Below, in pieces: positions 34,022 to 42,020 of a stretch of DNA of 64,000 bases (positions are counted from its first letter, which is position 1; every line of letters starts with the position of its first letter). This DNA is from G965247775 sp965247775 (GTDB lineage Bacteria > Chloroflexota > Dehalococcoidia > Bin125), in assembly GCA_965247775.1 (NCBI GenBank), contig OZ252031.1:2418001-2482000 (forward strand), read 5' to 3'. The notes under the pieces are model-generated. The model had not been told where the DNA came from and searched no databases. It saw nothing but the letters and a program-made list of their open reading frames with translations. The position numbers and the translations under genes are program-made.

Positions 34022-35038
34022 CTAAACCTGGGGCGCCCGCACGGGCGCGCCCGTCCGAGCCGATTCCATGATCGCCTCCAGCGCGGCCGTGCCCTGCAGG
34101 ATCTGCCGTGGCGAGACAGGATAGGCGGCGCCACCCTCGGCCGCCTCCGCGAAAGCCTCCAGTTCCGCCCGGACAGTGTCCACCGGATCCAGCCGCATGA
34201 CCTCCGGCTCCACCTTCCGGTGCTGGCCGGACATGGGCTCCGACGGGTTCGGCACGTACTCCAGATGGTCGAGCCCCGGGTTGCGGATCTCTACCCAGCC
34301 GCCGGTGCCGAAAACCTGAAAGCGGAACCCCACCCCCGTGGCGAGCATCGTCCCCAGATAGCCGCTCATACCGTTCTCCAGGCGGAAGAGGATGGCCGTG
34401 GTGTCGTCGCCCTCGTACGCCACCGCCCGGTGCAGGCTCTGGCAGTAGACCTCCCGCACGGGGCCGAAGAGCCCGATCAGCGCGTCGATCACGTGCACCC
34501 CCATCGGCGTCAGCCCGCCCACCGGCGTTTCCGCCGCGTCGGCGCGCCAGGCGTCGGCGGAAAGCGTGAGGCCGCTGGGAGCCGTCATGGTCCCCTCGCA
34601 ATGCAGCAGTGTGCCCAGTTGACCGTCCTCCAGGCGCCGCCGCAGCTCCTCGAACGCCGGCGAGAAACGCCGGTTAAAGCCAATGCCCAGGGAGGTTCCG
34701 GCCCGCTCCACGGCGTCGATCGCGGCCTCGGCGTCGGCCAGCGTGAGCGTGATCGGCTTCTCCACGAAGACATGCTTGCCGGCTCCCGCCGCCGCGATGA
34801 TCTGCTCCCGGTGGGCCGAATGCGGCGTGGCCAGGATCACGGCCTGCACCGCCGGATCGGCCAGGACGTCCTCGTACGCCTCGAGCAGCCGGAAGCCCTG
34901 CTCCGCCGCGAAATCCTCTGCCTTGGATCGAGTCCGGGTCGCGCCCGCCACGATCGAGATCGCGTCACTCTTCCCCTGTACCGCCTCCACCAGGACACGC
35001 CCCCACCATCCCAACCCCACGATCGCCGCCTGAATCAC
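34022..35038 (-). CDS. Gfo/Idh/MocA family oxidoreductase
   Basis: 338 residues from GTG 35038, which is preceded by GAGGAGG at 9 nt. The Rossmann start is IQAAIVGLGWWGRVLVEA, then AVILATPHSAHREQI and the conserved VFVEKPITLTLADA (EKP motif). GIGFNRRFSPAFEELR and PVGGLTPMGVHVIDALIGLFG follow, the latter carrying the catalytic-region histidine. Enzymes of this family oxidise or reduce sugars, inositols or cyclic acids with NAD(P). It lies 118 nt downstream of the MFS transporter in the same direction, so transport and oxidation of one compound is possible. Substrate unknown. Confidence 0.85.
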   Translation of the reverse strand: MIQAAIVGLGWWGRVLVEAVQGKSDAISIVAGATRTRSKAEDFAAEQGFRLLEAYEDVLADPAVQAVILATPHSAHREQIIAAAGAGKHVFVEKPITLTLADAEAAIDAVERAGTSLGIGFNRRFSPAFEELRRRLEDGQLGTLLHCEGTMTAPSGLTLSADAWRADAAETPVGGLTPMGVHVIDALIGLFGPVREVYCQSLHRAVAYEGDDTTAILFRLENGMSGYLGTMLATGVGFRFQVFGTGGWVEIRNPGLDHLEYVPNPSEPMSGQHRKVEPEVMRLDPVDTVRAELEAFAEAAEGGAAYPVSPRQILQGTAALEAIMESARTGAPVRAPQV

Positions 35039-35156
35039 GTCTCGCTTCCTCCTCTCGGCGCCCCCGGCGCGCCGTCCCCCGGGGCAGTGTAGCCAACACG
35101 CGAATCTCGCCCTGCCGCCCGCGCCGCGACCGCGCACGGGAGCAGGACGCCACGGA

Positions 35157-36497
35157 TCACTCCGGGGCGGGATCGGCGGCGGGCGCAGAACTGGGAGAGC
35201 CGTCCGGCTCGGGCCCAGCGCGATCGGTGGGGATGAGACCGCCGCGGAGGAAGGCGGGCCAGAACACGAGCGCCGCCCCAAGGGCGACGATGCCCTGCAC
35301 CGCGATCAAGCTCAGCGTGGACTGGGTGCCCAGCGGACCCGTCAGGGCGCCGACTTCGAGCGCGCCCAGCGGGCCCGCGCCGATGCTGAGCGAAGTGGCC
35401 CCCAGCACGCGACCGCGCATACGAGGCGCCACGGCGGACGTGAAGATCGTCGTCTGCATCGTGGCGAAGGCGGCGATGCCCACCCCGCCGAGGAAGAGGA
35501 TCGCGGCCGACAGCGCGTAGCTCTCGGACTGCGAGAAGATCACCACCGCAACCATGAAGAGGAGGGACCCGCCAACGTAGATCCGTGTATAGGCGCGCGG
35601 CCGCGCCCAGCCCGCAATCCACAGCGAGCCGACGACGGAGCCGGCGCCCTCGATCGCGCCGAGCCCGCCCACGGCGAAAGGCCCGGCGTCCAGAAAGTCC
35701 TTCCCGATCACCGCGATCTGGCTGGCGTGGGGGAGGAACACCGTGTTCAAGATCAGGGTCACGACCAGCGCCCCCACCAGGAGCGAACTCTTGCGGATGT
35801 AGCGCACCGCTTCGACCACGTCGGCGCGGGCGCCGCGCATTCCCGCCGCCGGACGGCTGCCGCCGTCTCCCGACGCAAGCGGGCGGTAAGGCACCGCCGC
35901 AACCGCCGCCACCGCCAGGCCGAAGCCACCCGCGGCCGTGAAGTACGCGCCGTCGGCGCCGATAAACGCGATCAGGCCGCCGCCCAGCACCGGCCCCAGC
36001 ATCCGGCCGACGGAATCCGTCGTCCAGTCCAGGGCCGCCGCCCGGCCGATGTGCGCCGGGACGACGACATCCGCGATCAGGGTGCGACGAAGATTGAACT
36101 CGGCCGCCCAAAACACGCCGGAGACCAGCGCGAAGACGATCACGTGCCAATACACGACAGCGTCCGTCACGATCAGCGTGGCGATCGCCGCCGCCGCCAG
36201 CCCCTGCAGGGCCTGGACGCTGAGCAGCAGCCGCCGGCGGTCCCGCCGGTCGATGAGCGTGCCCAGCGGAATACCGAAGACGAGCCGGGGCAGCCAGCGA
36301 AAGAAGAACGCCAGCGCCACCAACCCCGCGTCGTCGGTGAGGTCGAAGGTGAAGATGCCCAGGGCCACGATGTCCAGCCAGCGCAGCACGGAACTGATGC
36401 TGTTGCCCAGCCAGACACGCCGGAAGGCGCGGTTCTGGAGCACGCCGTCCCGAGGGCCGCGCTGCGGACGGCGGCCCGGCTCAGCCCGATCGGCCAT
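35157..36497 (-). CDS. MFS transporter
   Basis: 446 residues from ATG 36497 (GGAGGAGCG upstream; a longer in-frame extension lacks such a site). About 12 hydrophobic segments are visible. The MFS loop motif lies between helices 2 and 3 (PLGTLIDRRDRRRLLL), and RGRVLGATSLSIGAGPLGAL is typical of the enterobactin-exporter-like (EntS/MFS_3) branch. It probably exports a small molecule with proton exchange. It is divergent from the HU gene (215 bp between starts). Substrate unknown. Confidence 0.82.
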   Translation of the reverse strand: MADRAEPGRRPQRGPRDGVLQNRAFRRVWLGNSISSVLRWLDIVALGIFTFDLTDDAGLVALAFFFRWLPRLVFGIPLGTLIDRRDRRRLLLSVQALQGLAAAAIATLIVTDAVVYWHVIVFALVSGVFWAAEFNLRRTLIADVVVPAHIGRAAALDWTTDSVGRMLGPVLGGGLIAFIGADGAYFTAAGGFGLAVAAVAAVPYRPLASGDGGSRPAAGMRGARADVVEAVRYIRKSSLLVGALVVTLILNTVFLPHASQIAVIGKDFLDAGPFAVGGLGAIEGAGSVVGSLWIAGWARPRAYTRIYVGGSLLFMVAVVIFSQSESYALSAAILFLGGVGIAAFATMQTTIFTSAVAPRMRGRVLGATSLSIGAGPLGALEVGALTGPLGTQSTLSLIAVQGIVALGAALVFWPAFLRGGLIPTDRAGPEPDGSPSSAPAADPAPE

Positions 36498-36712
36498 CGC
36501 TCCTCCAGGAATCGCCGAGGACCGGCACAAACAGGCGCGGAAGGCCGTGCCAACGGGCGTTGCCACAGTTCGCGGAACGCGAACCTGGGCGGAACGACAG
36601 TGCACCCGGCGTCTTGACCGGCCTCAAATGCCGCCTCATCGTAAATCAGACCGGTGTTGTCGCACCGCGTACGGGAGTAAGGGTCGGCGGGGTACCAAGG
36701 AGGGCAATGCGC

Positions 36713-37006
36713 ATGAACAAGGCGGAGATGGCGGCGAAGCTGGCCAGGCAGGCCGATCTCACCCAGGCCAAGGCCCAGGAAGTGATCGACACGATCTTTA
36801 GCTCGGATTCCGGCAAGGGAATCATTGCCGTCGAGCTGGACGCCGACCGTGACATTTCGATCAGTGGCTTCGGCAAGTTCGAGACGCGTCGCCGCAAGGC
36901 GCGCGAGGGGCGTAACCCCGCCACCGGGGCCACCATCCAGATCCCGGCCAAGAAGGTCGTGGCGTTCAAGGCCGCCAAGGGCCTGAAAGACCGCGTCGAG
37001 GTCTAG
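36713..37006 (+). CDS. HU-family DNA-binding protein
   Basis: 97 residues. The start MNKAEMAAKLARQADLTQAK is the canonical HU N-terminus. ATG 36713 is chosen over the ATG 6 nt earlier because AAGGAGG then has normal spacing. ISGFGKFETRRRKAREGRNP is the DNA-binding arm region with the conserved 'R.gRnP.tg' tip (here ATGATIQIPAKKVVAFKAAK). HU bends and compacts DNA as a dimer. Slightly longer and more basic than E. coli HU (90 residues). The surrounding intergenic regions are long, as expected for an independently expressed gene. Confidence 0.93.
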   Translation: MNKAEMAAKLARQADLTQAKAQEVIDTIFSSDSGKGIIAVELDADRDISISGFGKFETRRRKAREGRNPATGATIQIPAKKVVAFKAAKGLKDRVEV

Positions 37007-37034
37007 CGCCCCAGCGAAGCAGCGCACGGACGGG

Positions 37035-37048
37035 GCCGCGCGCGCGGC
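37035..37048. terminator. GC palindrome between convergent genes
   Basis: GCCGCGCGCGCGGC is a perfect palindrome, extended outward by GGG/CTC pairing, 28 nt after the HU stop and before the stop of the convergent cyclase gene. No U-tract, so only a possible terminator. Confidence 0.35.
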
Positions 37049-37102
37049 TCCGCCCCTCGCGCCCCCGCACAGCCCTCCCTGACCCCCGCCGCTGCGGGCG
37101 AA

Positions 37103-37903
37103 CTACGCGGGCTCGATGCGGAAGTCGCCCGTCCTGTCCAGCATCGCCACCAGCCGCACGATGCAGCCGTCGCCGCCCCGCCAGCGCCAGGGGAAGGCGG
37201 CGAACGTGACACGGCGGCCGGTGACCTTGTCCAGATCCCCGCCCACATTCTCGAAGCCGATGATGCCCTGGCTCAGGATCTGCCGGTGGCAGGGCTCCCA
37301 CTCGGGGAAGTCCTCCAGCACATCGTGGCCGGTTTCCTCTTTGTACTCGGCACAGGCCCAGGGCAGCAGCCCCTCCGGGGCGCCCGGACCGTGCGGGCCG
37401 ATGGCCGTAGCGAGGGGATGATCCAGCACCTGCGTGTCGGTGCCGACGGCCTTGACGCCGCGCTCCACGAACCACTCCCCGGCCTCGCGGTAGAAGCCCG
37501 GCGAATACGCGTAATAGGTGCTGTTGTCGCCGTAGTGATGGTGCCAGCCCGTGTTCACGATGACGATGTCGCCGGGCTGGATCTGGGGCCGCGCCGCCGC
37601 CAGGTCCGCCGGCATCACCTTCTCCCACTTGCGCTTGGGGATGGACACGACCACGCCCGTGCCGAAGAAACGGTCCAGCGGGATCTCCTCCAGCAGCGGT
37701 GCGCCCGCAATCACGTGGCCCGGCGCGTCGATGTGCGTGCCGGAGTGCATCACCGTCGTGATCCTCTGGGTCAGTACGCGGGACTTGGCGTGGGAGTGCA
37801 GCCGTTCGATCTTGACGTCCTCGAAGTACGGCCAGTTCGGCTGGCCGTGCCCCCACGGGTGCGAAAGATCGACGAACTGCAGCGAGTCGGTGGAGGTGGG
37901 CAT
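37103..37903 (-). CDS. Cyclase family protein (kynurenine-formamidase-like)
   Basis: 266 residues with the metal-binding motif of the family in VMHSGTHIDAPGHVIAG ('HsGTHiDaP.H'). It begins with FVDLSHPWGHGQPNWPYFED, also typical. Zn/Mn-dependent members hydrolyse N-formylkynurenine, isatin or other cyclic amides and esters. It begins 11 nt after the stop of the upstream SDR gene, so the two form an operon. A dehydrogenase plus a ring-opening hydrolase suggests breakdown of a cyclic compound. Exact substrate not determinable. Confidence 0.83.
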   Translation of the reverse strand: MPTSTDSLQFVDLSHPWGHGQPNWPYFEDVKIERLHSHAKSRVLTQRITTVMHSGTHIDAPGHVIAGAPLLEEIPLDRFFGTGVVVSIPKRKWEKVMPADLAAARPQIQPGDIVIVNTGWHHHYGDNSTYYAYSPGFYREAGEWFVERGVKAVGTDTQVLDHPLATAIGPHGPGAPEGLLPWACAEYKEETGHDVLEDFPEWEPCHRQILSQGIIGFENVGGDLDKVTGRRVTFAAFPWRWRGGDGCIVRLVAMLDRTGDFRIEPA

Positions 37904-37914
37904 GGAAGGGTCCT

Positions 37915-38679
37915 TCAGCTAATAAACCGGCCCCCGCTGACGTTCAGGGTGGTGCCGGTCGTATAGGCGGCTTCCGGGCTGAGGTAGAAGAGGATGGCCG
38001 CCACGATGTCCTCCACTTCGCCCAGACGCCCGGCCGGGATCGTCTTCTCCAGCTGGCTCATGTACTCGGCGCCGTGCAGCCTGTCCACGCGGGCGCTGTG
38101 CGTGGTGCCGGGAGCGATGGCGTTGACGGCCGCCCCGTACGGGGCCAAGTGCAGCGCCGCCATGCGGGCCAACTCGTGCACACCGGCCTTGGCGGCGCCG
38201 TATGCCGGCGAGGAGTGGCTGGCGGTGACCCCCGCCAGTGAGCCGATACAGACAACGCGAGCAGCCCCGTTCTCGCGCAGGAGCGGGAAGGCGGCGCGCA
38301 GACAGTAGAAGGCGCTGGAGAGATTGAGATCCAGGATGCGGCGCCACTCCTCGTCGTCGGACTCCTCGAAGCCGATCTTGCGGAAGAAGCCGCCCGCGCT
38401 CAGCACCAGCTGATCCAGCCGGCCGTGCTGCTCCCGCAGGCCGGCGAAGGCCATGGTGACGGCCGCGGACCTGGTCACGTCGCAATGCACGTATTCGGCG
38501 CTGCCGCCGGCGGTCCGCGCCGCGGCGGCGACCTCCTCCCCCCGGGCGTCATCGATGTCGAGGCAAACCGTCGTAGCCCCCGCCGCCGCCAGCGCCTCCG
38601 CCGTACCCCGGCCGATGCCGTGGGCCGCGCCGGTGACGACGGCGACCCGCTCTCGGAAATCGTAGGTCGCTGCGGCCAT
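37915..38679 (-). CDS. Short-chain dehydrogenase/reductase (NAD type)
   Basis: 254 residues from ATG 38679 (GGAAGGAGG upstream). TGAAHGIGRG (17-26) is the cofactor loop and Asp41 (CLDIDD) at the end of the second strand favours NAD(H). The catalytic triad is Ser147, Tyr160 and Lys164 (YGAAK). The end LFYLSPEAAYTTGTTLNVSG is the classical SDR close. First gene of the operon with the cyclase. Divergent from the LLM gene at 38850 with 170 bp between starts. Confidence 0.87.
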   Translation of the reverse strand: MAAATYDFRERVAVVTGAAHGIGRGTAEALAAAGATTVCLDIDDARGEEVAAAARTAGGSAEYVHCDVTRSAAVTMAFAGLREQHGRLDQLVLSAGGFFRKIGFEESDDEEWRRILDLNLSSAFYCLRAAFPLLRENGAARVVCIGSLAGVTASHSSPAYGAAKAGVHELARMAALHLAPYGAAVNAIAPGTTHSARVDRLHGAEYMSQLEKTIPAGRLGEVEDIVAAILFYLSPEAAYTTGTTLNVSGGRFIS

Positions 38680-38809
38680 GCGCTCCTCCTTCCGCTCCTC
38701 CCCCCGAGCGGGGGAGGCTCGCGTGTACCTTCTGCGCCCCGACCGGCAGAGGCCTCGGCGGATCTTTCGCCTCAAGCCCAAGGGGGCTCCCCTTGGAGGC
38801 GTGTTGGCC

Positions 38810-38815
38810 TATCCT
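38810..38815 (+). promoter_or_regulatory. TATCCT -10-like element
   Basis: TATCCT 34 nt before the ATG of the LLM gene at 38850. Confidence 0.35.
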
Positions 38816-38849
38816 CGCGGCCAACGCATGCCGGCGAAAGGGTCCCACC

Positions 38850-40115
38850 ATGGTCAAGATCATCCTCCAGACGTTCCCCGTCTTGCCCGCCGAGAGCCCG
38901 CAGGAGCGGGCCGCGCTGCGGCCCCTCGGGCGGAACCGGGAGCGCTACCAAGAGACGCTCGACGGCTGGCACGAGATCGTGCAGGCGGCCGATGCCTTGG
39001 GCGTCTGGGGCTTCGCGACGATCGAGCACCATTTCCACTCCGAGGGCTACGAGGTGGGGCCCAACCCGGGCGTGCTGGCCGCGCACTGGGCGGCCATCAC
39101 GAAGAACATCCGGCTGGGGCAGCTGGGCTACGTGATGAGCACGCAGAACCCCTTCCGCATCGCCGAGGAGACGGCCATCATCGACCACCTCGCCAAGGGA
39201 CGCTCCTTCGTCGGCTTCGCGCGGGGCTACCAGGACCGCTGGACCAACATCGTTGGCCAGCACCTGGGGGCGCGCGCCGCCCACTCCGACGGCAGCGCGG
39301 ACGACAACCTGAACCGCGAAATCTTTGAGGAGCAAGTCGATCTGGTCCTCAAAGCCTGGACCCAGGACAGCATCGAGCACAAGTCGCCCCGCTGGCAGGT
39401 GCCCTACCCCTACGAAGAGGGGATCGATTGGTGGATGGCCGAGAGCAGCAAGTGGCTGGGAGCGCCCGGCGAAATCGGCGACGACGGCAAGGTCCACCGC
39501 GTCAGCGTCGTGCCGAAGCCGTACCAGGACCCGCACCCGCCCGTCTTCGTCGCCAGCCTGGGCAGTCCCCGCTCCGTCGAGTACTGCGCCCGCAAGGACT
39601 TCGTCCCGGTCTATTTCGGGCCCCGCAAGCGCACGATCGAGCAGGGGCCCCACTTCCAGCGCATCGCCAAGGAGACCAACGGCCAGGACTACGCCATCGG
39701 CGAGCACATGTGCCTGGTCAAGAACATCGAACTCGGCGCAGACGACCAGGACGTCTACAACAAGATCGCCAAGCACGACTCCGACATCTGGATGAACTTC
39801 ATCAACCCGCTCAGCAAGGTCTTGGTGCCGGAGAACGCTCTGCCCGACAATGCCTCCATGGACCAGATCGTAAACAGCATCCGCCACTCCGACGTGTTCG
39901 TCGCGGGCACCGTGGACCAGGTGCGAGACCAGTTGGTGCGGGAGTACCACGAGCTGCCCTCGGAGTACTTCTGCCTCATCATGCACTACGCCCAGCACCC
40001 CAAGGAAGACGTCATCCGCACGCTGGAGACCTTCATGAAGGAGATCAAGCCGGCCCTGGACGAGCTGACACCGTACGAGAAAGCGGAGCCAGCAAGCGCG
40101 CTGGCGAGGGACTAG
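38850..40115 (+). CDS. LLM class flavin-dependent oxidoreductase (long form)
   Basis: 421 residues from ATG 38850. The family strand FATIEHHFHSEGYEVGPNP, NIRLGQLGYVMSTQNPFRIA and the loop HLAKGRSFVGFARGYQDRW are clear. PKPYQDPHPPVFVASLGSP marks the cofactor side of the barrel. Longer than its paralogues here because of inserts around residues 150-210. It should act on an unknown organic substrate with reduced flavin. The aminotransferase gene follows after 35 nt, so the two are probably co-transcribed. Confidence 0.83.
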   Translation: MVKIILQTFPVLPAESPQERAALRPLGRNRERYQETLDGWHEIVQAADALGVWGFATIEHHFHSEGYEVGPNPGVLAAHWAAITKNIRLGQLGYVMSTQNPFRIAEETAIIDHLAKGRSFVGFARGYQDRWTNIVGQHLGARAAHSDGSADDNLNREIFEEQVDLVLKAWTQDSIEHKSPRWQVPYPYEEGIDWWMAESSKWLGAPGEIGDDGKVHRVSVVPKPYQDPHPPVFVASLGSPRSVEYCARKDFVPVYFGPRKRTIEQGPHFQRIAKETNGQDYAIGEHMCLVKNIELGADDQDVYNKIAKHDSDIWMNFINPLSKVLVPENALPDNASMDQIVNSIRHSDVFVAGTVDQVRDQLVREYHELPSEYFCLIMHYAQHPKEDVIRTLETFMKEIKPALDELTPYEKAEPASALARD

Positions 40116-40150
40116 CGCCGCCGCCCCCCCCAGCGGCCGAGAACGACGAC

Positions 40151-41317
40151 ATGCCGATCGCCTCGGCCGTCGCGCGGCTGGGCACGGAGACGGCCTTCGA
40201 GGTCCTGGCCCGAGCCGAGCGCCTGGCGCAAGGGGGCCGGGAGATCATCAACCTGGGCATCGGCCAGCCCGACTTCCACACGCCCGAGCACATCGTGGAG
40301 GCGGGCCGGGAAGCGCTGGCCGCGGGGAAGCACGGCTACACGGCCGCCGCCGGCATCCCGGCGCTTCGCGCCGCCGTGGCGGCGGACGTCGAGCAGCGCA
40401 CCGGCAGAGCCGCGGACCCCGCAGGCGTCCTGATCACGCCCGGGGCCAAGGTCACCATGTTCTTTGCGACGCTGATCTTCGGGGAGCCGGGCGCGGAGAT
40501 CATCTATCCCAACCCGGGCTTTCCCATTTACGAGTCGGCGATCCGCTTCACGGGCGCCACACCCGTGCCGATGCCGCTGCACGAGGAGGCCGGCTTCGCC
40601 TTCGACCCGGACGAGGTGCTGGCCCGCATCACCCCGCAGACGCGCTTGCTGATCCTCAACAGCCCCGCCAACCCCACTGGCGGCGTGACGCCGAGGCCGC
40701 AGCTGGACCGGCTGGTCGCCGGGCTGCTGGAGCGGCCGCACGTGACGCTGCTCAGCGACGAGATCTACGGCCAGATCGTCTACGACGGCCACGAGCACGT
40801 CAGCCTCTGGTCCTACCCGGAGTTGCGCGATCGGGTCATCCTGCTGGACGGCTGGAGCAAGACCTACGCCATGACGGGCTGGCGCCTGGGCTACAGCGTC
40901 TGGCCGCCGGCGCTCTTCGACTACGCCGAGCGGCTGGCGATCAATTGCTACTCCTGCCCCAACGCGGCCGCCCAGCACGCCGGGCTGGCGGCGCTGGAAG
41001 GGCCGCAGGATGCCGTCGCGACGATGGTGGAGGCTTTCGCGGCACGGCGCGGCGCCATCGTGAAAGCGGTCAACGGGCTGCCGGGCTTCCGCTGCGCGCA
41101 GCCGGGTGGGGCCTTCTACGTCTTCCCCAACATCGAGGGGACGGGGATGGACGCCCGCACGCTGCAGGACCGCCTGCTAGAGGAAGCCGGCGTCGCGACG
41201 GTCGCGGGCGCCAGCTTCGGGGCGGAGGGCGAGGGCTATTTGCGCCTCTCCTACGCCAACAGCACGGAGAACATCCTGCGGGCGGTCGAACGGATGGGGA
41301 AGCTTCTGGAGGGCTGA
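40151..41317 (+). CDS. PLP-dependent class I aminotransferase
   Basis: 388 residues of the aspartate-aminotransferase fold. INLGIGQPDFHTPEHIVEAG near the start, HGYTAAAGIPALRAAVA, NSPANPTGGVTP with the substrate-carboxylate region, and DEIYGQIVYDG. The PLP lysine is Lys237 in GWSKTYAMTGWRLGY. The C-terminal GEGYLRLSYANSTENI contains the second carboxylate-binding arginine. It transfers an amino group between an amino acid and a 2-oxoacid. Specificity unknown. The upstream LLM monooxygenase gene is 35 nt away. Confidence 0.88.
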   Translation: MPIASAVARLGTETAFEVLARAERLAQGGREIINLGIGQPDFHTPEHIVEAGREALAAGKHGYTAAAGIPALRAAVAADVEQRTGRAADPAGVLITPGAKVTMFFATLIFGEPGAEIIYPNPGFPIYESAIRFTGATPVPMPLHEEAGFAFDPDEVLARITPQTRLLILNSPANPTGGVTPRPQLDRLVAGLLERPHVTLLSDEIYGQIVYDGHEHVSLWSYPELRDRVILLDGWSKTYAMTGWRLGYSVWPPALFDYAERLAINCYSCPNAAAQHAGLAALEGPQDAVATMVEAFAARRGAIVKAVNGLPGFRCAQPGGAFYVFPNIEGTGMDARTLQDRLLEEAGVATVAGASFGAEGEGYLRLSYANSTENILRAVERMGKLLEG

Positions 41318-41538
41318 GCGTCCGGGGCTACCCCATGGGGTGGTCGCGGCCGAGCAATCGCGCGCCGGCGTTGTGATACTGCTGGGCGCTCGCGATCAGG
41401 CGCTCCTCGAAGGCGACGATCTCGCCCCGGCTGCGCGTGTCCCGTCATGGCCCCCCGCTCCTCACCCCAGCGTCCGCGGCAGAGTACCGCCGGGTGTCCG
41501 CCCCTGGGGAGGCCTATCGTGGAGCGCGGGGAGGGCCA
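41318..41538. other. Spacer with a minus-strand C-terminal coding remnant
   Basis: On the minus strand a frame ending at 41328 reads GEIVAFEERLIASAQQYHNA, then GARLLGRDHPMG. It looks like the end of a real protein whose remainder is absent. Family not recognised. No intact gene. Confidence 0.35.
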
Positions 41539-41838
41539 ATGCGCGATCAGGCCGCGAATCGCAACGAGGATCTGCGCGCGGCCGTGCGAGCCGATTTCCC
41601 CCGCACCCGGGCGGAGCTGGAACGGCTGGTGCGGATCCCCTCGGTGAGTGCGGCCGGGTTCGACCCGGCGGCGCTACGGGCGTCCGCGGAAGCCGTGGCC
41701 GGGCTGATGCGGGCCTCGGGCTTGGAGGCCGTGCGCCTGCTCGACGTCGCCGGGGCGCATCCGGCGGTGCTGGGAGAACGCCCCGGCCCCGCCGGGGCGC
41801 CGGCGACGGTGATGGTCTCGGCGAGCAGGCCTTCGTAG
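41539..41838 (+). pseudogene. N-terminal fragment of an M20 family peptidase
   Basis: ATG at 41539 after GGGGAGG. The 99 residues include ELERLVRIPSVSAAGFDPAA, AEAVAGLMRASGLEAVRLLD and HPAVLGERPG, the usual N-terminus of M20 dipeptidases ('l..lvripSvsa..e.v...a..v...l...G'). It breaks off just before the 'yGHyDVqP' metal site, where sequence from a minus-strand gene begins. A truncated remnant that still has its start signals. Confidence 0.7.
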
Positions 41839-41858
41839 TGGTCGGTGGCGTAGGTCAT
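41805..41858 (-). pseudogene. N-terminal fragment resembling dienelactone hydrolase
   Basis: Minus-strand ATG at 41858 gives MTYATDHYEGLLAETITV, resembling the start of dienelactone-hydrolase-family proteins ('YeGmlaEti.i.gh'). After about 18 codons it runs into the M20 remnant of the other strand. Two N-terminal ends face each other, so a deletion or insertion event removed both bodies. Confidence 0.4.
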
Positions 41859-42020
41859 GGGGCCCTCCGGTACCGGGAGTGTAGGGGAGGGGCGGGGGGA
41901 GGGGGGCTGCCGCATGAGGACGATGACGTCGATGAGCCGGTGCTAGAGCTGGTGAGGGAGTTCCAGGGACTCGATGCAGTCTCATACCCACGATACCGCC
42001 GATCCGGATGGAGGACGCCG

